Source: Terfezia claveryi (Eukaryota > Ascomycota > Pezizomycetes > Pezizales > Pezizaceae). Taken from it: a DNA stretch of 64,000 bases. The DNA lies in assembly GCA_015179025.1 (NCBI GenBank), contig WHUX01000161.1, forward strand, positions 59,962 to 123,961, written 5' to 3'. The notes under the pieces were generated by a model. The model did no database searches. It was not told where the DNA came from and saw only the letters and a program-made list of their open reading frames with translations. This document shows positions 22,591 to 33,576 of the stretch, one piece after another (position 1 is the stretch's first letter; every line of letters starts with the position of its first letter). Made by a program: the position numbers and the translations under genes.

Positions 22591-23448
22591 ACAGGCTTAA
22601 TAGATAAGTATTCACGTCTCCATAAGTGAATGCAAAACTTGGATCCAACAGTATGTCCGAATCCGACTCCAATGCCACTCATAACTAGAGTGTGGGCATC
22701 AGACTACATATAACATGCTGCACTGCCGGAAAACTATGATTAATCCTTAGTCTCATGCCAAGACCCGTTAATCCTAGCCTCGTACAAACCAGTTTGTTGT
22801 CTATTGGGGGAGTTGCGAGGCCACGAACTCTACAAAAATATTAACCTTAGTCCGAAAGCCTTATCCATGTAACTCATCAAATCATTAGCAGAAGGGTCTT
22901 GACATGAGACTAATGTATGCAGCTTAGTAGCCACCAAGTGGTATACACTGTGGACCTCACCGCAAGGTGTGAGGACCGGTTTTTTTTTGTTTTTTTTAAA
23001 CATTATAGATGACACTCATACAAGCATACCTGCGTTGGTCCCACATAGTAAATAAGCATATTTTGGATACTAGACCCATTGATAAGAAATAACCCCACTC
23101 CCCCAACTTTGCCAGACAATCAGAGAGATAATGTTTCCAAAATAGGAAGCTCTATACACAATGGCAACTTTGCAAATTATGACATCTTTTCCTAGTCCTG
23201 CAGTAGTCATGCTTAGAAAGTGAACGTCAAGCCATAAGTACCTAAACCGAACAAAACCCAGCTACCTGACGACATATAAGGCGCTCGAAAAACGTAATAA
23301 AGAACTTACTCTATCACAATCAACAAAGGACAGCCACAGAATGTACTCAACCGTGAGAAAAACTTATCGAAACAAGTGAAATTCAACCCATCGTCAACAT
23401 GTTCAGCGTAGGATCACCCACTTTCTAGGTCCTCTAGGAAGCCCTAGC
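22591..23448. other. No gene recognised
   Basis: Possible Copia leader just after the primer site, then sequence without domains. T-run at 22981-22998. No repeat of the window is recognised here. Confidence 0.4.
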
Positions 23449-23745
23449 TCATCCCCCTCTTGAATTATGGCCCCTGCATTTTCGTATATCTTTTTTTGTC
23501 TCTTGTATGCTTCTGTCATATTCATGATCTATTCCAACTTTTCCGAGTTCATTCCATACTTGCCTAATTTCTTGTGATATTAGAATATATTGGCTATAAG
23601 CATCTTCCCCCCGTCTGGACGATATGCTTGTATGGGCGTTATCCTGTACTCCTATTCGGATAATCTGGTTAGCACAATACTCTCCATAGCTATTAGGACC
23701 CAGTAAGAGAGGACTATTGAAACAAAATCTAGTACTTCTAATCAC
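23449..23745 (-). CDS. Hypothetical ORF, 98 codons
   Basis: Minus-strand open frame, mixed polar composition with several Arg/Ser and a charged C-terminus (RQVWNELGKVGIDHEYDR, IQETKKDIRKCR). No domain recognised, no neighbour gives a context. It lies in one of the few stretches not matching any repeat in the window, so an exon of a host gene is possible; a chance ORF is equally possible. Confidence 0.25.
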   Translation of the reverse strand: MIRSTRFCFNSPLLLGPNSYGEYCANQIIRIGVQDNAHTSISSRRGEDAYSQYILISQEIRQVWNELGKVGIDHEYDRSIQETKKDIRKCRGHNSRGG

Positions 23746-24179
23746 AGCTGGGACACCTCCGACAATCGAAATCCTTTATTTCTGACTAGTCACGAAGAAG
23801 AAATCTAACGGGTAGAAGAACTTCAAAAAACGTGGCATGATTGGTCTAAACTGTCGGGTTGGCCAGACAGCTGGCGGCTATAGTATAGAATATGCTAATT
23901 GTGTCATATACTCGAAATCCGGAGGTTTCGAGACCACAGCCATAGTGTCTTGAGAGACTTTCTTGCCTAGTACTGTCCGGCCACAACTAAAGTCTTATTC
24001 TGGGTTGAATATTAGGATACAAATTGGGAAACAGCATAAGCACTAAATTATACGTAGCTACCATTAGCCAACTGTCACTTTTCACTGGCATGTAGAGAAT
24101 CACTCCTGCTGTACACCTAGTTCACCCCGAGCTACAACCTCCTGCTTCAATTTCTTTCTCCCAAGTACAAGTCACGAAT
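23746..24179. other. No gene recognised
   Basis: Unique-looking sequence without domains. Confidence 0.35.
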
Positions 24180-25395
24180 GCGTCAAACACTACCCTCTTC
24201 CCAGTGCAGCCGCCCAGGCTGCCTGGAAGCCCCCGTCGTGCTCCACCACCAGTTTTCCCCCTAACTTCAAATTTACAGACTCTATGCTTGGTACCCACAC
24301 ACCTTCGCCATTTCTGAACTCTGCAATCCTGATGGCTGGGAAAATAAGTTCCAGGAGGTCTTGTTTACTCCACGGCCTTGTTGGCGGTCAGGGGAGTGGG
24401 ATAGGGTGGTGTGTGAGGAGGCAGGAGGGTGGGGGGTGCGGCGGGCGGGGGGAGGGTGAGTGGAGAATCGTCAGAAGAATGGAGGCTTGGGGTTTGTTAA
24501 GAGGCTTTCCGGTGTCAATGCTGGAGTCACCTATGGCGGAGGAAATATCGTTATAGCTGGTGGGGTAACATGGGGTGGCATCGAGTGGCTCGACGCCTGG
24601 GGTATTTTCTTTGGGTCATGTAAATAGTGGTGTTGATGCTGATCGTTCAAGTGCTTGGATATCCGAGGATTGGGGGAATGATGGAAGCATTCCACTCACA
24701 ATAGCACTATTTGAATTCAATACTTGTAGATGCCCCGCTCCCAAATCAGCCATAACCCTCAACTTCACCTGGTTCCCTAAGCCAAATGGTCCACTCCCAT
24801 TGCCACATCACTCTCCTGCCCCTCAATTGTAGTCTGCATATCATAACGGTAACTGTCATTCTGTTTCGGTACTGGGTTCCTCCCGCCAGCTCCCTACTCA
24901 ACCACATTCGATCCAGCTCCTCTACTAGCAAATCCATCATACACATATAGCCTATTGGCCCTTCGCGTTCATCCTCATCCTCGGCAGGCACCGGTGATTT
25001 CTTCTATACTCGAAGCTCTACTGTATTGTTCATATCAACATGGTGTCCCAGTATCCTGGAGAGGGTAGAGCAGAACTCGGCTGGCGCGGCGCAGACCAGC
25101 TGCAAGAACATCGATGCAAGGGCAGTATCAAGGGTCCAGACAGAAGCGACATATGTGGCCCAAATAGGGCGGTAGGGAACACGGTAGCAAGTAACGTCGG
25201 GATTTTGGGGTAATGCTGTCGCGGGGTTAAGAATAGATTTGAAGTGGTGGTGTTGGAGATGGCAGCCCAGCTGGAGGGGCAAGGTGTATGCATCGAGGGC
25301 AGGAAATAAAGCCACAATATTGGTTGCTGGCTGCGTGACAATGACAACCCTAGCATCATGGATGGCCCTAGCATCATTGTGACTGACGTCCTATA
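24180..25395 (-). pseudogene. Degraded low-copy coding sequence, possible host membrane-protein gene
   Basis: On the minus strand several frames look protein-like in succession: ALFPALDAYTLPLQLG, PYRPIWATYVASVWTLDTALAS and SRILGHHVDMNNTVELRV (25315-25004). Then an acidic EDEDERE stretch (24980), a Pro-rich part (24400-24450) and LELIFPAIRIAEFRNGEGVWVPS (24350-24285) followed by NLKLGGKLVVEHDGGFQAAW. Stops and frame changes separate them. Local GC is higher than in the neighbouring repeats. I do not recognise the family; introns could explain part of the breaks. Confidence 0.3.
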
Positions 25396-25639
25396 TGTGA
25401 TGTGTGCTTGGTCGTGAGGTGGGAGAGGTGATTGTGAGGTGTGCTTGTTGCGATGTTCAAGTAGCTCTTCGGATATTAGTCAAACAGACTCAGGTCGTGC
25501 AGTCGCGTAGCTGGTATTCTGACCCATATACCAACGACACTAATCACCATGCCATTCACCAATCTCATGTCACGAACGCTCCAAAAATATTAACCTGGGT
25601 ACGAGACTATGGTTGTGACACTGTATCCGCCGCCGGCGC

Positions 25640-25815
25640 GGCCCCGTTAGGGGGTCATGAGGAGCACCCAGAAGTCCGGTGGATTCAAGGTTAAGGCAAG
25701 TTAATCTGCCAGAACCACGCAGGATACGTACAAATATAGAAGGAATAAGACCCCATGCTGTCATTAACGGATGAGCCGATGACCCGAGGGCCTGACTGAG
25801 CCTCAAGTCCTGTAC
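25640..25815 (-). mobile_element. LINE-B 3' UTR fragment, inverted
   Basis: Minus strand matches the LINE-B 3' UTR: TCATCGGCT, GTTAATGACAGCATGGGG, a CCACGYRGGTT-like block, GATTAACTTGCC, ATCCACCGG, and the CCCCCTAACGGGGCCGC stem. No A-run follows, so the 3' end was lost. Confidence 0.75.
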
Positions 25816-26068
25816 TGATCAGAAGAGAAGAAATAGACTAATGGAATCAACTGTGGAATGAACATGAAGATAGAAAGACTAATGAGAGGAAGTGACAAGC
25901 TAAACTGTGACCGTAAATAATGAGACTGAGATTATGAAACTCTAATTGGGCAATCGCAATTTTTACGGAGTCCAACATAGCAACCCAAATATTCCATGAC
26001 CTCCAACAAGTATTAGTCTTCAAACTCACAGAATTACTGGCGCAATAAGATACCGTATTAATTCGCAA

Positions 26069-26616
26069 ACGGGAGAGCATATTGTCTTCAACTGCCCATG
26101 CTTCGACCATTCCAGAAGGGCCCTATTGGGAGAGAGGAGTAGTTGGGAGGAGCTCGATAAACCAGAATGGAGAAAGGAGGAGGAGGAGACATACGAGGCC
26201 ACAGAGGCCTACCTCAAATTCTTATACCATGAGCTTTAGTTCACAAGTCAAATGTCACGATTTCCCTTTGTACCGGTCAAGCAGTTATTTCAGTGCATAG
26301 CATTAGTCCCCTTCAGCAGTTTACCCTAGTTCTTCTTATGTATAGTCCTTCTCGTTAGTTCAGCTTTTCTTCCAGTTCTTCTCTCAGTTCATCAGGGGAA
26401 GAGGGTTAAGGGTCGAGGCTCAGTCAGCCTCCGGGTCATCGGCTAGTCCATTAATGACAGCATAGAGCATCGTCCCGGTTTGTTTTGTATCTATTCCACG
26501 CGGGTTGGTAGATTAACTTGCCTTACCTTGAATCCACCAGGTTTCCGTATGGCTCCTCATGGCCCCCCTAACGGGGCCGCATAGGAGTAATAAGTATTTA
26601 AAAAAAAAAAAAGTAA
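26069..26616 (+). mobile_element. 5'-truncated LINE-B in MITE-B
   Basis: Carries the last codons of the LINE-B pol (HIVFNCPCFDHSRRALL, EEEETYEATEAYLKFLYHEL), the 3' UTR with the GGGGCCGC stem, and a short A-rich tail. Target duplication ATTAATTCGCAA at 26057-26068 and 26617-26628. Confidence 0.93.
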
Positions 26617-27154
26617 ATTAATTCGCAACTAAGAATGCTGTCTTATTCACAACAGGTGGTCGGAGGGTCCTTAAATTTACTGTCTTATATGCGATACTAG
26701 CTTAAACACGAGATACTTTCTTATAAAAGAAACTCCAAAAAAGACGACAGTGGCATACCTAATTGATATCTTTTTACACCATCTCCTCTCTAAGCGTAAT
26801 TGTAGCATATTGCATGGCCTCTTCTTCAATAATGTAATCTCCCTGCTCATTGTCACTTCCATCCGCTCCCTCCTCATCAAATGCTGTCCGCCTGCTAGAA
26901 TTCTGCAGTTTCAATACTGAGGTTGTGCGGGGTTTTGACTGGTGGTTTGCGCACTGGGCCCAGGACGAGGTGCCTGCGGAATTGACATTGTAACAAGTGA
27001 TGGTGATGAGTGAAAGAAACCGGCAGCGCCAGTCAACGTTAACATTCCTATACTACTGTCCTATAAGAAAAATTTGCTGTCTTAAACACGATTCGGATAT
27101 CTCGGCCAAAATTAGGATGTTTTATCCCTATCTTATATACTAATACTGTCCTGC

Positions 27155-29055
27155 CGACACCGACAACACTGTACAAGACGAGCCCACTTGGTCGATCTCA
27201 ACAACCAGAGGGTTTCTGTCGTCGGGGAAAATAGCAATTCACAGAGCATTCCAAGCCAAGCAAGAATACATGATTTTCTTGCTCATTCAAAGCGAGCTAC
27301 ACAATCCCCCAGGTCGATCTAAGTTTGGACGATTTTTCCAAGTTGCAACCATATTCACTGGTGATTGGTAGATACACCAGCACACTTGGAGGCTCCAGCT
27401 ACAGTTTAGAGCAGCATGTTGCAACCCCAATAGCAGCACAAGACCTTGGGTCACCTTCGAAGTGGGAAGTCAGAATTCTTCAGGGAATTTAATCAGACTT
27501 TTTAGGGATGCCACAAATTCACAAGGGTAAGGGTAAGGATTCTGCCAGACCTCTAGCGGTCCCTAACCTAGACAACAGACCAAGGTATGAAACTCCGGAT
27601 CTAATGCAACTAGCAACACTGGGTCCCATACCAAGAGTACAGTTGCATACAACCGGGGTTCAGAACTCAGAGAATGAGGAGCGGCTCGACGGATGGGAAG
27701 AAGAGCAGGGGACAGAGAAGTTCAAGAGGATAGGGAAGAGAGAGGAGATATTTTTATTACAATACACGATGTGCTTTCTGAAGGATACGTTCTTTGATAC
27801 CGAGCTCAGTGTAGTTGAAACAATTCTTGGAGGGGTAGAGAGAAGAACAGGCCTGCCCAAACATTTGATACAACCTGTAAGGAGTGGGAGGGGCAAGTGT
27901 ATAAGAGTAATACTGATGAGACTAGGCTAGTTGAGGAAGAGAGAATAATTGGAGGTCTCAAAGATGAAATTCTATGCTTGTCTAAGGAACGGGATGTATT
28001 AGATACAGAACTTTCTCACTTGAAGCAGACCTTGGTAGCTTTTGCGGACCAAAGGGTGGCCCATGTGGAAACGATCGAGAGGTTGGAGAAAGAGATTTTT
28101 AAGTTGAAGTGGGAGAAGGAGAAGTGGGTTGAGCGAGAGGAGATAGTGGGAAACCAACTACAGATATATGAGAGAAACTGGAAGGAGTGGGCGGAGGAAG
28201 AGATGGGAAAGAGGTCAAAGAAGATTTTGGTTTCTGAGCGGAAGAAATAGCAGGCAGAGGGTAAGGCACTACCGGTTGAGACGGTATCAGTCAGAATCCA
28301 GTCAGACCATATTGAGAAGGAGGTAGTGAAGGTACAGGCGGAAGTGGGGGTTCAGACAGAGATGGGTGTTGAGAAGGAAGGGGCAGGAGATAGTGACAAT
28401 ATTATGATGGTAGATGGGTCAAGTATGTATGCATATGAGGATGAGGACGAGGCCCCGGTAGCAGTAGCACCCGTAATTACCAAAAAACAGGCTGCACTAT
28501 GTCTGGCAGCAAAGGCTGGAAAGAAATCCCGACCAGCCAAAACACCTCCGCAGAACACACCACCCAGCGAGAACATCTGGGAGAAGGCAATTATGATTCA
28601 CGGGGTCCCCTGTTAGAGACTCATGGCAGATATTATACAGGATGTAGGAGTGAGAGGGATTTTGGGAGCACGTTGGCTCCTGTGGGATAACCGGAGATTT
28701 GGTAAAGCCACCAGCTCCGTCATAGTGTTTTTTGAACGGAAGTTGGCTGTTGGGAGTCACCTGAAGATGAGAGGACACTGGCTCCTAATTGAGGCATATG
28801 ACTTTCAGAAAGGAAGGAAGAGGGTGGACTTGTGTGATGACCGGTAATGGATTTGTCTGTGATGGCTTTTATCATACGTCTTTTTACCTTGTTTGGCATT
28901 TCACACCCCCATACAGATTGTACAGAAGGTCATGTCTTTTAAAGCTGTATTAGGATAGTTGATAGTTGGCTCATTGTTCTGTGAGCGTACCGACTCTTTT
29001 AAGATGAGGGAACGGGGCCGTCTCATAGCCTAAGGCTCCATAGACGTACAGACTT

Positions 29056-29088
<33 letters not shown>
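27155..29088 (+). mobile_element. Half-LINE of family A: ORF1 plus 3' tail, no ORF2
   Basis: Starts in a 5' UTR that shares GACGAGC(C)CACTTGGTCG and CTCAA(C/T)AACCAGAG with LINE-C (39434). It encodes ORF1, then jumps to the LINE-A 3' tail and a long A-run (29057-29088). Target duplication ACTGTCCTGC at 27145-27154 and 29089-29098. Because both ends are authentic and only the middle is missing, it is an internally deleted non-autonomous element rather than a 5' truncation. Confidence 0.88.
27508..28847 (+). pseudogene. Half-LINE ORF1 (coiled coil and C-terminal RNA-binding-like domain)
   Basis: Starts at ATG 27508. One frame runs to 27930; coding then continues in a second frame (27897-28847). 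Long charged coiled coil (EERIIGGLKDEILCLSKERD to EREEIVGNQLQIYERNW, 27935-28175), an acidic linker (28390-28460), a Lys/Pro-rich part, then the Tad1 ORF1 signature IMIHGVPC...GILGARWLLWDNRRFGKATSSVIVFF (28590-28735). Stops at 28248 and 28614 are TAG at former CAG-like codons. It ends before the zinc knuckles present in LINE-A, where the deletion begins. Confidence 0.75.
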
Positions 29089-29091
<3 letters not shown>

Positions 29092-29389
29092 GTCCTGCTG
29101 AGTGGTACTTTCTTAGTTGTGAATTAATACGGTACCTAAATATGTACAACATCAGTTCGCAATGGATATGAATGCCAGTTGTAGCATTCAACTCTATAGG
29201 GTTTGTCGTACTACATCCAACACCTAATACGCATTTCTGAGAATCTAGAACGTGGCCTGAGTATTGGAAATAAAATTGTCTAGTCTGTATAAAAATTTTA
29301 TATAACATGTGAAAACCCCACCTAGTGGCATAGAAGCTGACATGGGAGTATAGAAGGCCTGAAGCGCATTATGAGAAGGCTAAAGCAAC

Positions 29390-29800
29390 GAAAGCAGGTA
29401 TCGGAAGCCTAGGGGGAGCTCTGGATCCAGCAAGCAATAGTGGCAGTTTAAGAGGGAAAATACAAATCGACCCAAAAAATAGCAGAAGCCTTTAGACTTG
29501 GATATACAACATTGCATAGATGCTGAATGGTGGAGAATCCAGAGTAAGGACCCACATATCACAGCAGTTGTATACACTAGTGGAAGAGAAGGCTATTGTA
29601 CGGTGGATCCTGAAATTAAAGGAGTGGGGATTTCCTCCACGTATAGCACATGTTAAGGAAGATGTTGCATTATTGAAGGGATAAAAATGGGATGAAAGCT
29701 CTATGGTAGGCAAAAATTGGATTACACGCTTTCTTGATCGTCACCCACAATTAGTTTCAAAGTTCAGCAGCCAGTTCGATAAGAAGCTGATTATCTATAT
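29390..29800 (+). pseudogene. Fot1/pogo-type transposase, N-terminal DNA-binding part
   Basis: Plus strand reads IQQAIVAV(stop)EGKYKSTQKIAEAFRLGYTTLHR, an HTH_psq-like helix-turn-helix. After a frameshift it reads EEKAIVRWILKLKEWGFPPRIAHVKEDVALL and VGKNWITRFLDRHPQL, the CENP-B/Tc5-type HTH of pogo transposases. The DDE catalytic domain is missing; a minisatellite follows immediately. Lies 260 bp from MITE-B copy 1, which could be related by its TA ends. Confidence 0.75.
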
Positions 29801-29945
29801 TGCCCTGAGCGAGCCTATATTGCCCCGAACATGCCTATATTGCCCTGAGCGAGCCTATATTGCTCCGAGCATACCTGTATTGCCTCGAGCGAGTCTATAT
29901 TGCCCTAAGTATGCCTATATTACCCTGAGTAAGCCTATAAGTCCT
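29797..29945 (+). repeat. 20-bp minisatellite, about 7.5 copies
   Basis: Unit CCTATATTGCCCTGAGCGAG with alternation of GAGCGAG and GA(A/G)CATG endings. Follows the pogo DNA-binding part in the position where the catalytic domain should begin. Confidence 0.9.
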
Positions 29946-30410
29946 CCAAGTGAGCTGAATGAGCTCTATAACCTCTACTTAAATACCTCATAATCTTAGA
30001 GATCACTCTTACTGAGTTCTAATTTCTTTTGCTGCTACTATTCATTAATTATGATCTTGCTTACTCCAAACTGCTGCCTTGATCACCAGCTCGCCTCTAA
30101 TAGTCTCCGGAAAAGAATTTTAATAAGAGGAGGTTATTCCTGACACCCCCCCCCAGTTGTCATATATACTCCGAAGCCTATCTCTTGAATTAGTATTGAG
30201 TTGTTTCCTGTTTGATATGAATAGTGGAGCAGGCCGCAAAATATGAGTTGAGTCCAACAATCCAAAATGCTAAGCTCACTATACTTTACCACAAAACAAG
30301 GAAGGGAATCAATTTCCCTAGAAATATATCTACTTGCTACTAATTGCTCTCGGAGCAACTTCATAAGTATTAAAATATTAAGGAAGAATATCTAGCCCAA
30401 AAAAATGCTA
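29946..30410. other. No gene recognised
   Basis: AT-rich spacer with a C-run (30147-30156). No domains, no repeat shared with the rest of the window. Confidence 0.4.
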
Positions 30411-31100
30411 CTCTGAGACTGTAATATAGTGGGTAGTTGATATCTTATATATCAGTACTTATAACCCTCTCCTCCCTCAACTATTATATATATATACCTG
30501 AATGCTGGAATATCTTTCTAGTTCTCTAGTTTTATAGATTACTCAGAATAGCTAAAGAAAATCCTACTCCAGGATCAAATGCTTCAAGACTATAATATAG
30601 TAGATAGTTGATATCTTATATATATATTAGTGCTTATAACCCCACCCTCCAAATATCATATATGTACATTTGAACTCTAGAATAGCTCTCTAGCTCTCTA
30701 ATTTCATGGGTTACTCAGAATAGCTAAAGAAAATCTTGCTCCAGGATTAAATCGCTGCCCCTAGACTGTAATATAGTAGATAGTTGATATTCTATATATC
30801 AAGACTTATAACCTCCCCAACTAAGACCAACTAATTAGAAAGGTAGACATCAGCTTTCTAGCTTTCTAGTCTCATAGGTTACTCAGAATAACCAAAGCAA
30901 ATCCTGCTCCGAGATCAAATCACTGCTCCAAGACTATAATATAATAGATAGTTGACACTCTTATCTCCTTTGACTAAGACCAACCTATTAAACACCTGAG
31001 ATCCAGAGCAGCTTTCTAGTCTTCTAGTCTTATATGTTACTTAGAATAGCCAAAGAAAATCTTGCTCTGAGATCAAATCACTACTCCAAGATAGTAGATA
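30411..31100 (+). repeat. ~170-bp tandem repeat, about 4 diverged units
   Basis: Repeated landmark GACT(G/A)TAATATAGT(A/G)G at 30417, 30588, 30764 and 30932, each with TAGTTGATA and later TTACTCAGAATAGC(T)AAAG. Non-coding. Confidence 0.85.
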
Positions 31101-31137
31101 TCCTTGCTCTCATGACCAAACTCTTAGTACCTATAGT

Positions 31138-31260
31138 GTAAATTGAGAGTATAAATTGAGAGTCAAACCAAATCCTGTCCGACTCTCAAAACTAGAGATA
31201 ATACCAAATCAAGAGTCAAACCAAATCCTGTCTAACTTTCAAAACTAGAGATAATACATT
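31138..31260 (+). repeat. Short tandem duplication
   Basis: GAGAGTCAAACCAAATCCTG and CTCAAAACTAGAGATAATA occur twice with about 63 bp spacing. Confidence 0.7.
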
Positions 31261-31705
31261 CTCAAATAAATGAAATCCCAAACAAATGCTTTAGTGGACA
31301 TTGATTCTGCTGTTTAGTTATGACAATATGTACGCTTATGATATATGCAGCTTAAAACAATACTAGTAGCTTCGAAAACAAGCTATGCACACACTAGCAA
31401 CTCCGAGCTCAAAACGCTCAGAGTTGCTAGTGCATATAGTTTCAGAGCAGTTTAGTACCAGACAAAAGTTATCACTGCTAAGAGTCACTTATTATGAACG
31501 ATTGACAACTATGTAACAATCAACCAGCTTCACATGCAGTAACATTCTAATATCTCCATCAATATATGCAATATCAATACGGTAAGAACAATGAATATAG
31601 GATTAAAACACTCAAAAAACCCAAATTCAATATTTCCAACCTGCTCCGATCTACCCTAAACCTTCTATAGTACCTAAACCCTTAATATCCCGTATGACCA
31701 CCCCT
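31261..31705. other. No gene recognised
   Basis: AT-rich sequence. A GAGTTGCTAGTG / CACTAGCAACTC inverted pair at 31391-31436 is the only structure seen. Confidence 0.4.
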
Positions 31706-31893
31706 CACTACAATTACACTTGGAGAGAAGATCGTATAAAAAAATATTAGGCCACTGTCAGCTTTTCCGGAGTTTCATTTATAAGAAAGTATCTCACTTT
31801 TAAGCTAGTATCACATATTAGACAGTAAATTTAAGGCCCCTTCGACCGCCCGTTTGTGAATAAGACAGCATTCTTAGTTGCAAATTAATATGG
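31706..31893 (+). mobile_element. MITE-B partial copy (right end)
   Basis: Aligns with the right part of copy 2: CAATTACACTTGGAGAG, TATAAGAAAGTATCTCA, AAGCTAGTATC, TAAATTTAAGGCCCCTT, TTGTGAATAAGACAGCATTC and the terminal GTTGCAAATTAATA. The left half is missing. Confidence 0.8.
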
Positions 31894-32054
31894 TATATAC
31901 ACTTACATACATGACTCTCACATATTGTTCGTTCACATACACACATACCTTACCTACGTACTTTACATACTTATCTAAGATGAAGTGGTCCTTCATTGGC
32001 CATTTATCTATCTATTCGTTGCTAGTATTGCTATTCATAACTTGTTATTCCAAC
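31894..32054 (+). repeat. LTR fragment (3' part) of the Copia-4 LTR family
   Basis: Contains GAAGTGGTCCTTCATTGGCC and CGTTGCTAGTATTGCTATTC and ends TTATTCCAACA at 32054. The 5' part is replaced by the MITE-B fragment. Confidence 0.65.
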
Positions 32055-32107
32055 ATAAATAAAGGTGTCCATAGTCTTGGCAATGCTACCAAAAAGTGTT
32101 AGTATGT

Positions 32108-32821
32108 CCAGCAGGGAGTAGCAACACTAGTGAGCAGATAAGATAGCTAATGATCAATGAAGAGTCACTTCACCAGTATAAGAACGTATATATGTAAGAG
32201 AACGTATATGAGTATGAACGTATATGTGTGCGAATGTATATGTGTGCGAGTGTATATGTGTGAGTTCTTTAACTCTTCTACAAAGAATAAGAAGAGCTTT
32301 ATATACACCAAGGGATAATGCTAAAGACTGCCGTTACAGGTATTGCTGGTAAGCAGGAAATGCTGGAGTTATGTGAGTGGCCGTCATAATCATCAGCAAG
32401 AAAAAAGTGGCATCGGGACGCCAGGTGGTGTCTCCAGGAGACAGGGTTGTCTCTTGTGTCATTTGTGTCTTTTATGTCTCCTGGGTGTCTCCTGAGTGTC
32501 TCCTATGTGTCTCCTGGTGTCTCCTGGTATCTCCAGGAGACACCAGGAGACATTCTGCCAATCGTGGAGACACATCTTGTCTCCAGTGGCATTACTGTCT
32601 CTAGAGACACTGGAGACAAACTATTTTCTTTCCTGATGATCATCATAGATAACATGAATAATGACATAAGTGGTAACAGCCACAACATCATGCGGAAAGC
32701 CACAACATCATGGAAATGTTGATGTGGTAATGTCTATGACATTATGCGGAAATGATGATGTATGATAACAGCCATAACTGATGTGGTAATGTTCACAAAA
32801 TGACTTACATGCTTTTCAACA
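32108..32821 (-). repeat. Solo LTR with nested MITE-A
   Basis: Same LTR as 20999-21498 (CCAGCAGGGAGTAGCAACAC at the left, CTTTTCAACA at 32821). It is longer because MITE-A copy 4 is inserted at 32392-32637, and it carries small tandem duplications around CACAACATCATG (32680-32715). Confidence 0.75.
32392..32637. mobile_element. MITE-A copy 4
   Basis: Ends ATCAGCAAGAAAAAAGTGG and CTATTTTCTTTCCTGAT. Flanks are ATC...GATCATCAT. The sister LTR without the element reads GCAATCATTATGAC at 21290-21303, so a short ATCAT-type target duplication is plausible. Confidence 0.87.
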
Positions 32822-33044
32822 AAAAGTACTTTATACAGTTTCTAAAGGCAATTACCAATATTCTTGGCAATGCCGCCAAGAGTGGTGTCTTCAGTTTGTT
32901 GAAAAGTACGTGTGTTAAGCCATACACGTACATACCTGTGTATATGAAGCAACATACGTATTCACAGGCTCATACGAAGCCTGGTACATACTTACTAGCA
33001 TATACCTGTTTTGAGTGTTATCACATACGTAGTTATAGCAAATA

Positions 33045-33576
33045 CTGTATTAATTCGCAACTAAGAAAGTACCACAGTATTAGTGTATAAGACAGCCTAA
33101 TTTTGGCCGAGATATCCGAATCGTATTTAAGACAGCAAATTTTTCTAATAGGACAGTAGTATAGGAATGTTAACGTTGACTGGCACTGCTGGTTTCTTTT
33201 ACTCATCACCATCACTTGTTACAATGTCAATTCCGTAGGCACCTTGTCCTAGGGCTAGTGCACAAACCACCAGTCAAAACCCCGCGCAACCTCAGTATTG
33301 AAACTGCAGAATTCTAGCAGGTGGACAGCGATTTGATGAGGAGGAAGTGGACGGAAGAGCAGGGAGATTACATTACTGAAGAAGAGGCTATGCAATATCC
33401 TACAATTATGCTTGGAGAGGAGATTGTGTAAAAAGATATCAATTATGCCAATGTCATCTTTTTTGAAGTTTCTTTTATAAGAAAGTATCTCATGTTTAAG
33501 CTAGTATCGGAAATTTAAGGCCCCTTTGACTGCTCGTTTGTGAATAAGACAGCATTCCTAGTTGCGAATTAATACT
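33045..33576 (+). mobile_element. MITE-B copy 2 (532 bp, TA flanks)
   Basis: Inverted ends CTGTATTAATTCGCAACTAAG and, inverted, AGTATTAATTCGCAACTAGG. TA at 33043-33044 and 33577-33578. Same element as 26053-29132 without the nested LINEs. A short frame in the middle (EEEVDGRAGRLHY) may be a transposase trace. Confidence 0.88.

Larger units (their letters stand above)
26053..29132 (-). mobile_element. MITE-B copy 1, split by two LINE insertions
   Basis: Terminal repeats CCGTATTAATTCGCAA (26053) and, inverted, at 29132, flanked by TA (26051-26052 and 29133-29134). Its own sequence is 26053-26068, 26617-27154 and 29099-29132. It aligns, inverted, with copy 2 at 33045-33576 through blocks such as CTGCAGAATTCTAGCAGG and GTAACAAGTGATGGTGATGAG on opposite strands. 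TA duplication and end structure suggest a Tc1/mariner-pogo derivative. No intact ORF. Confidence 0.88.
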
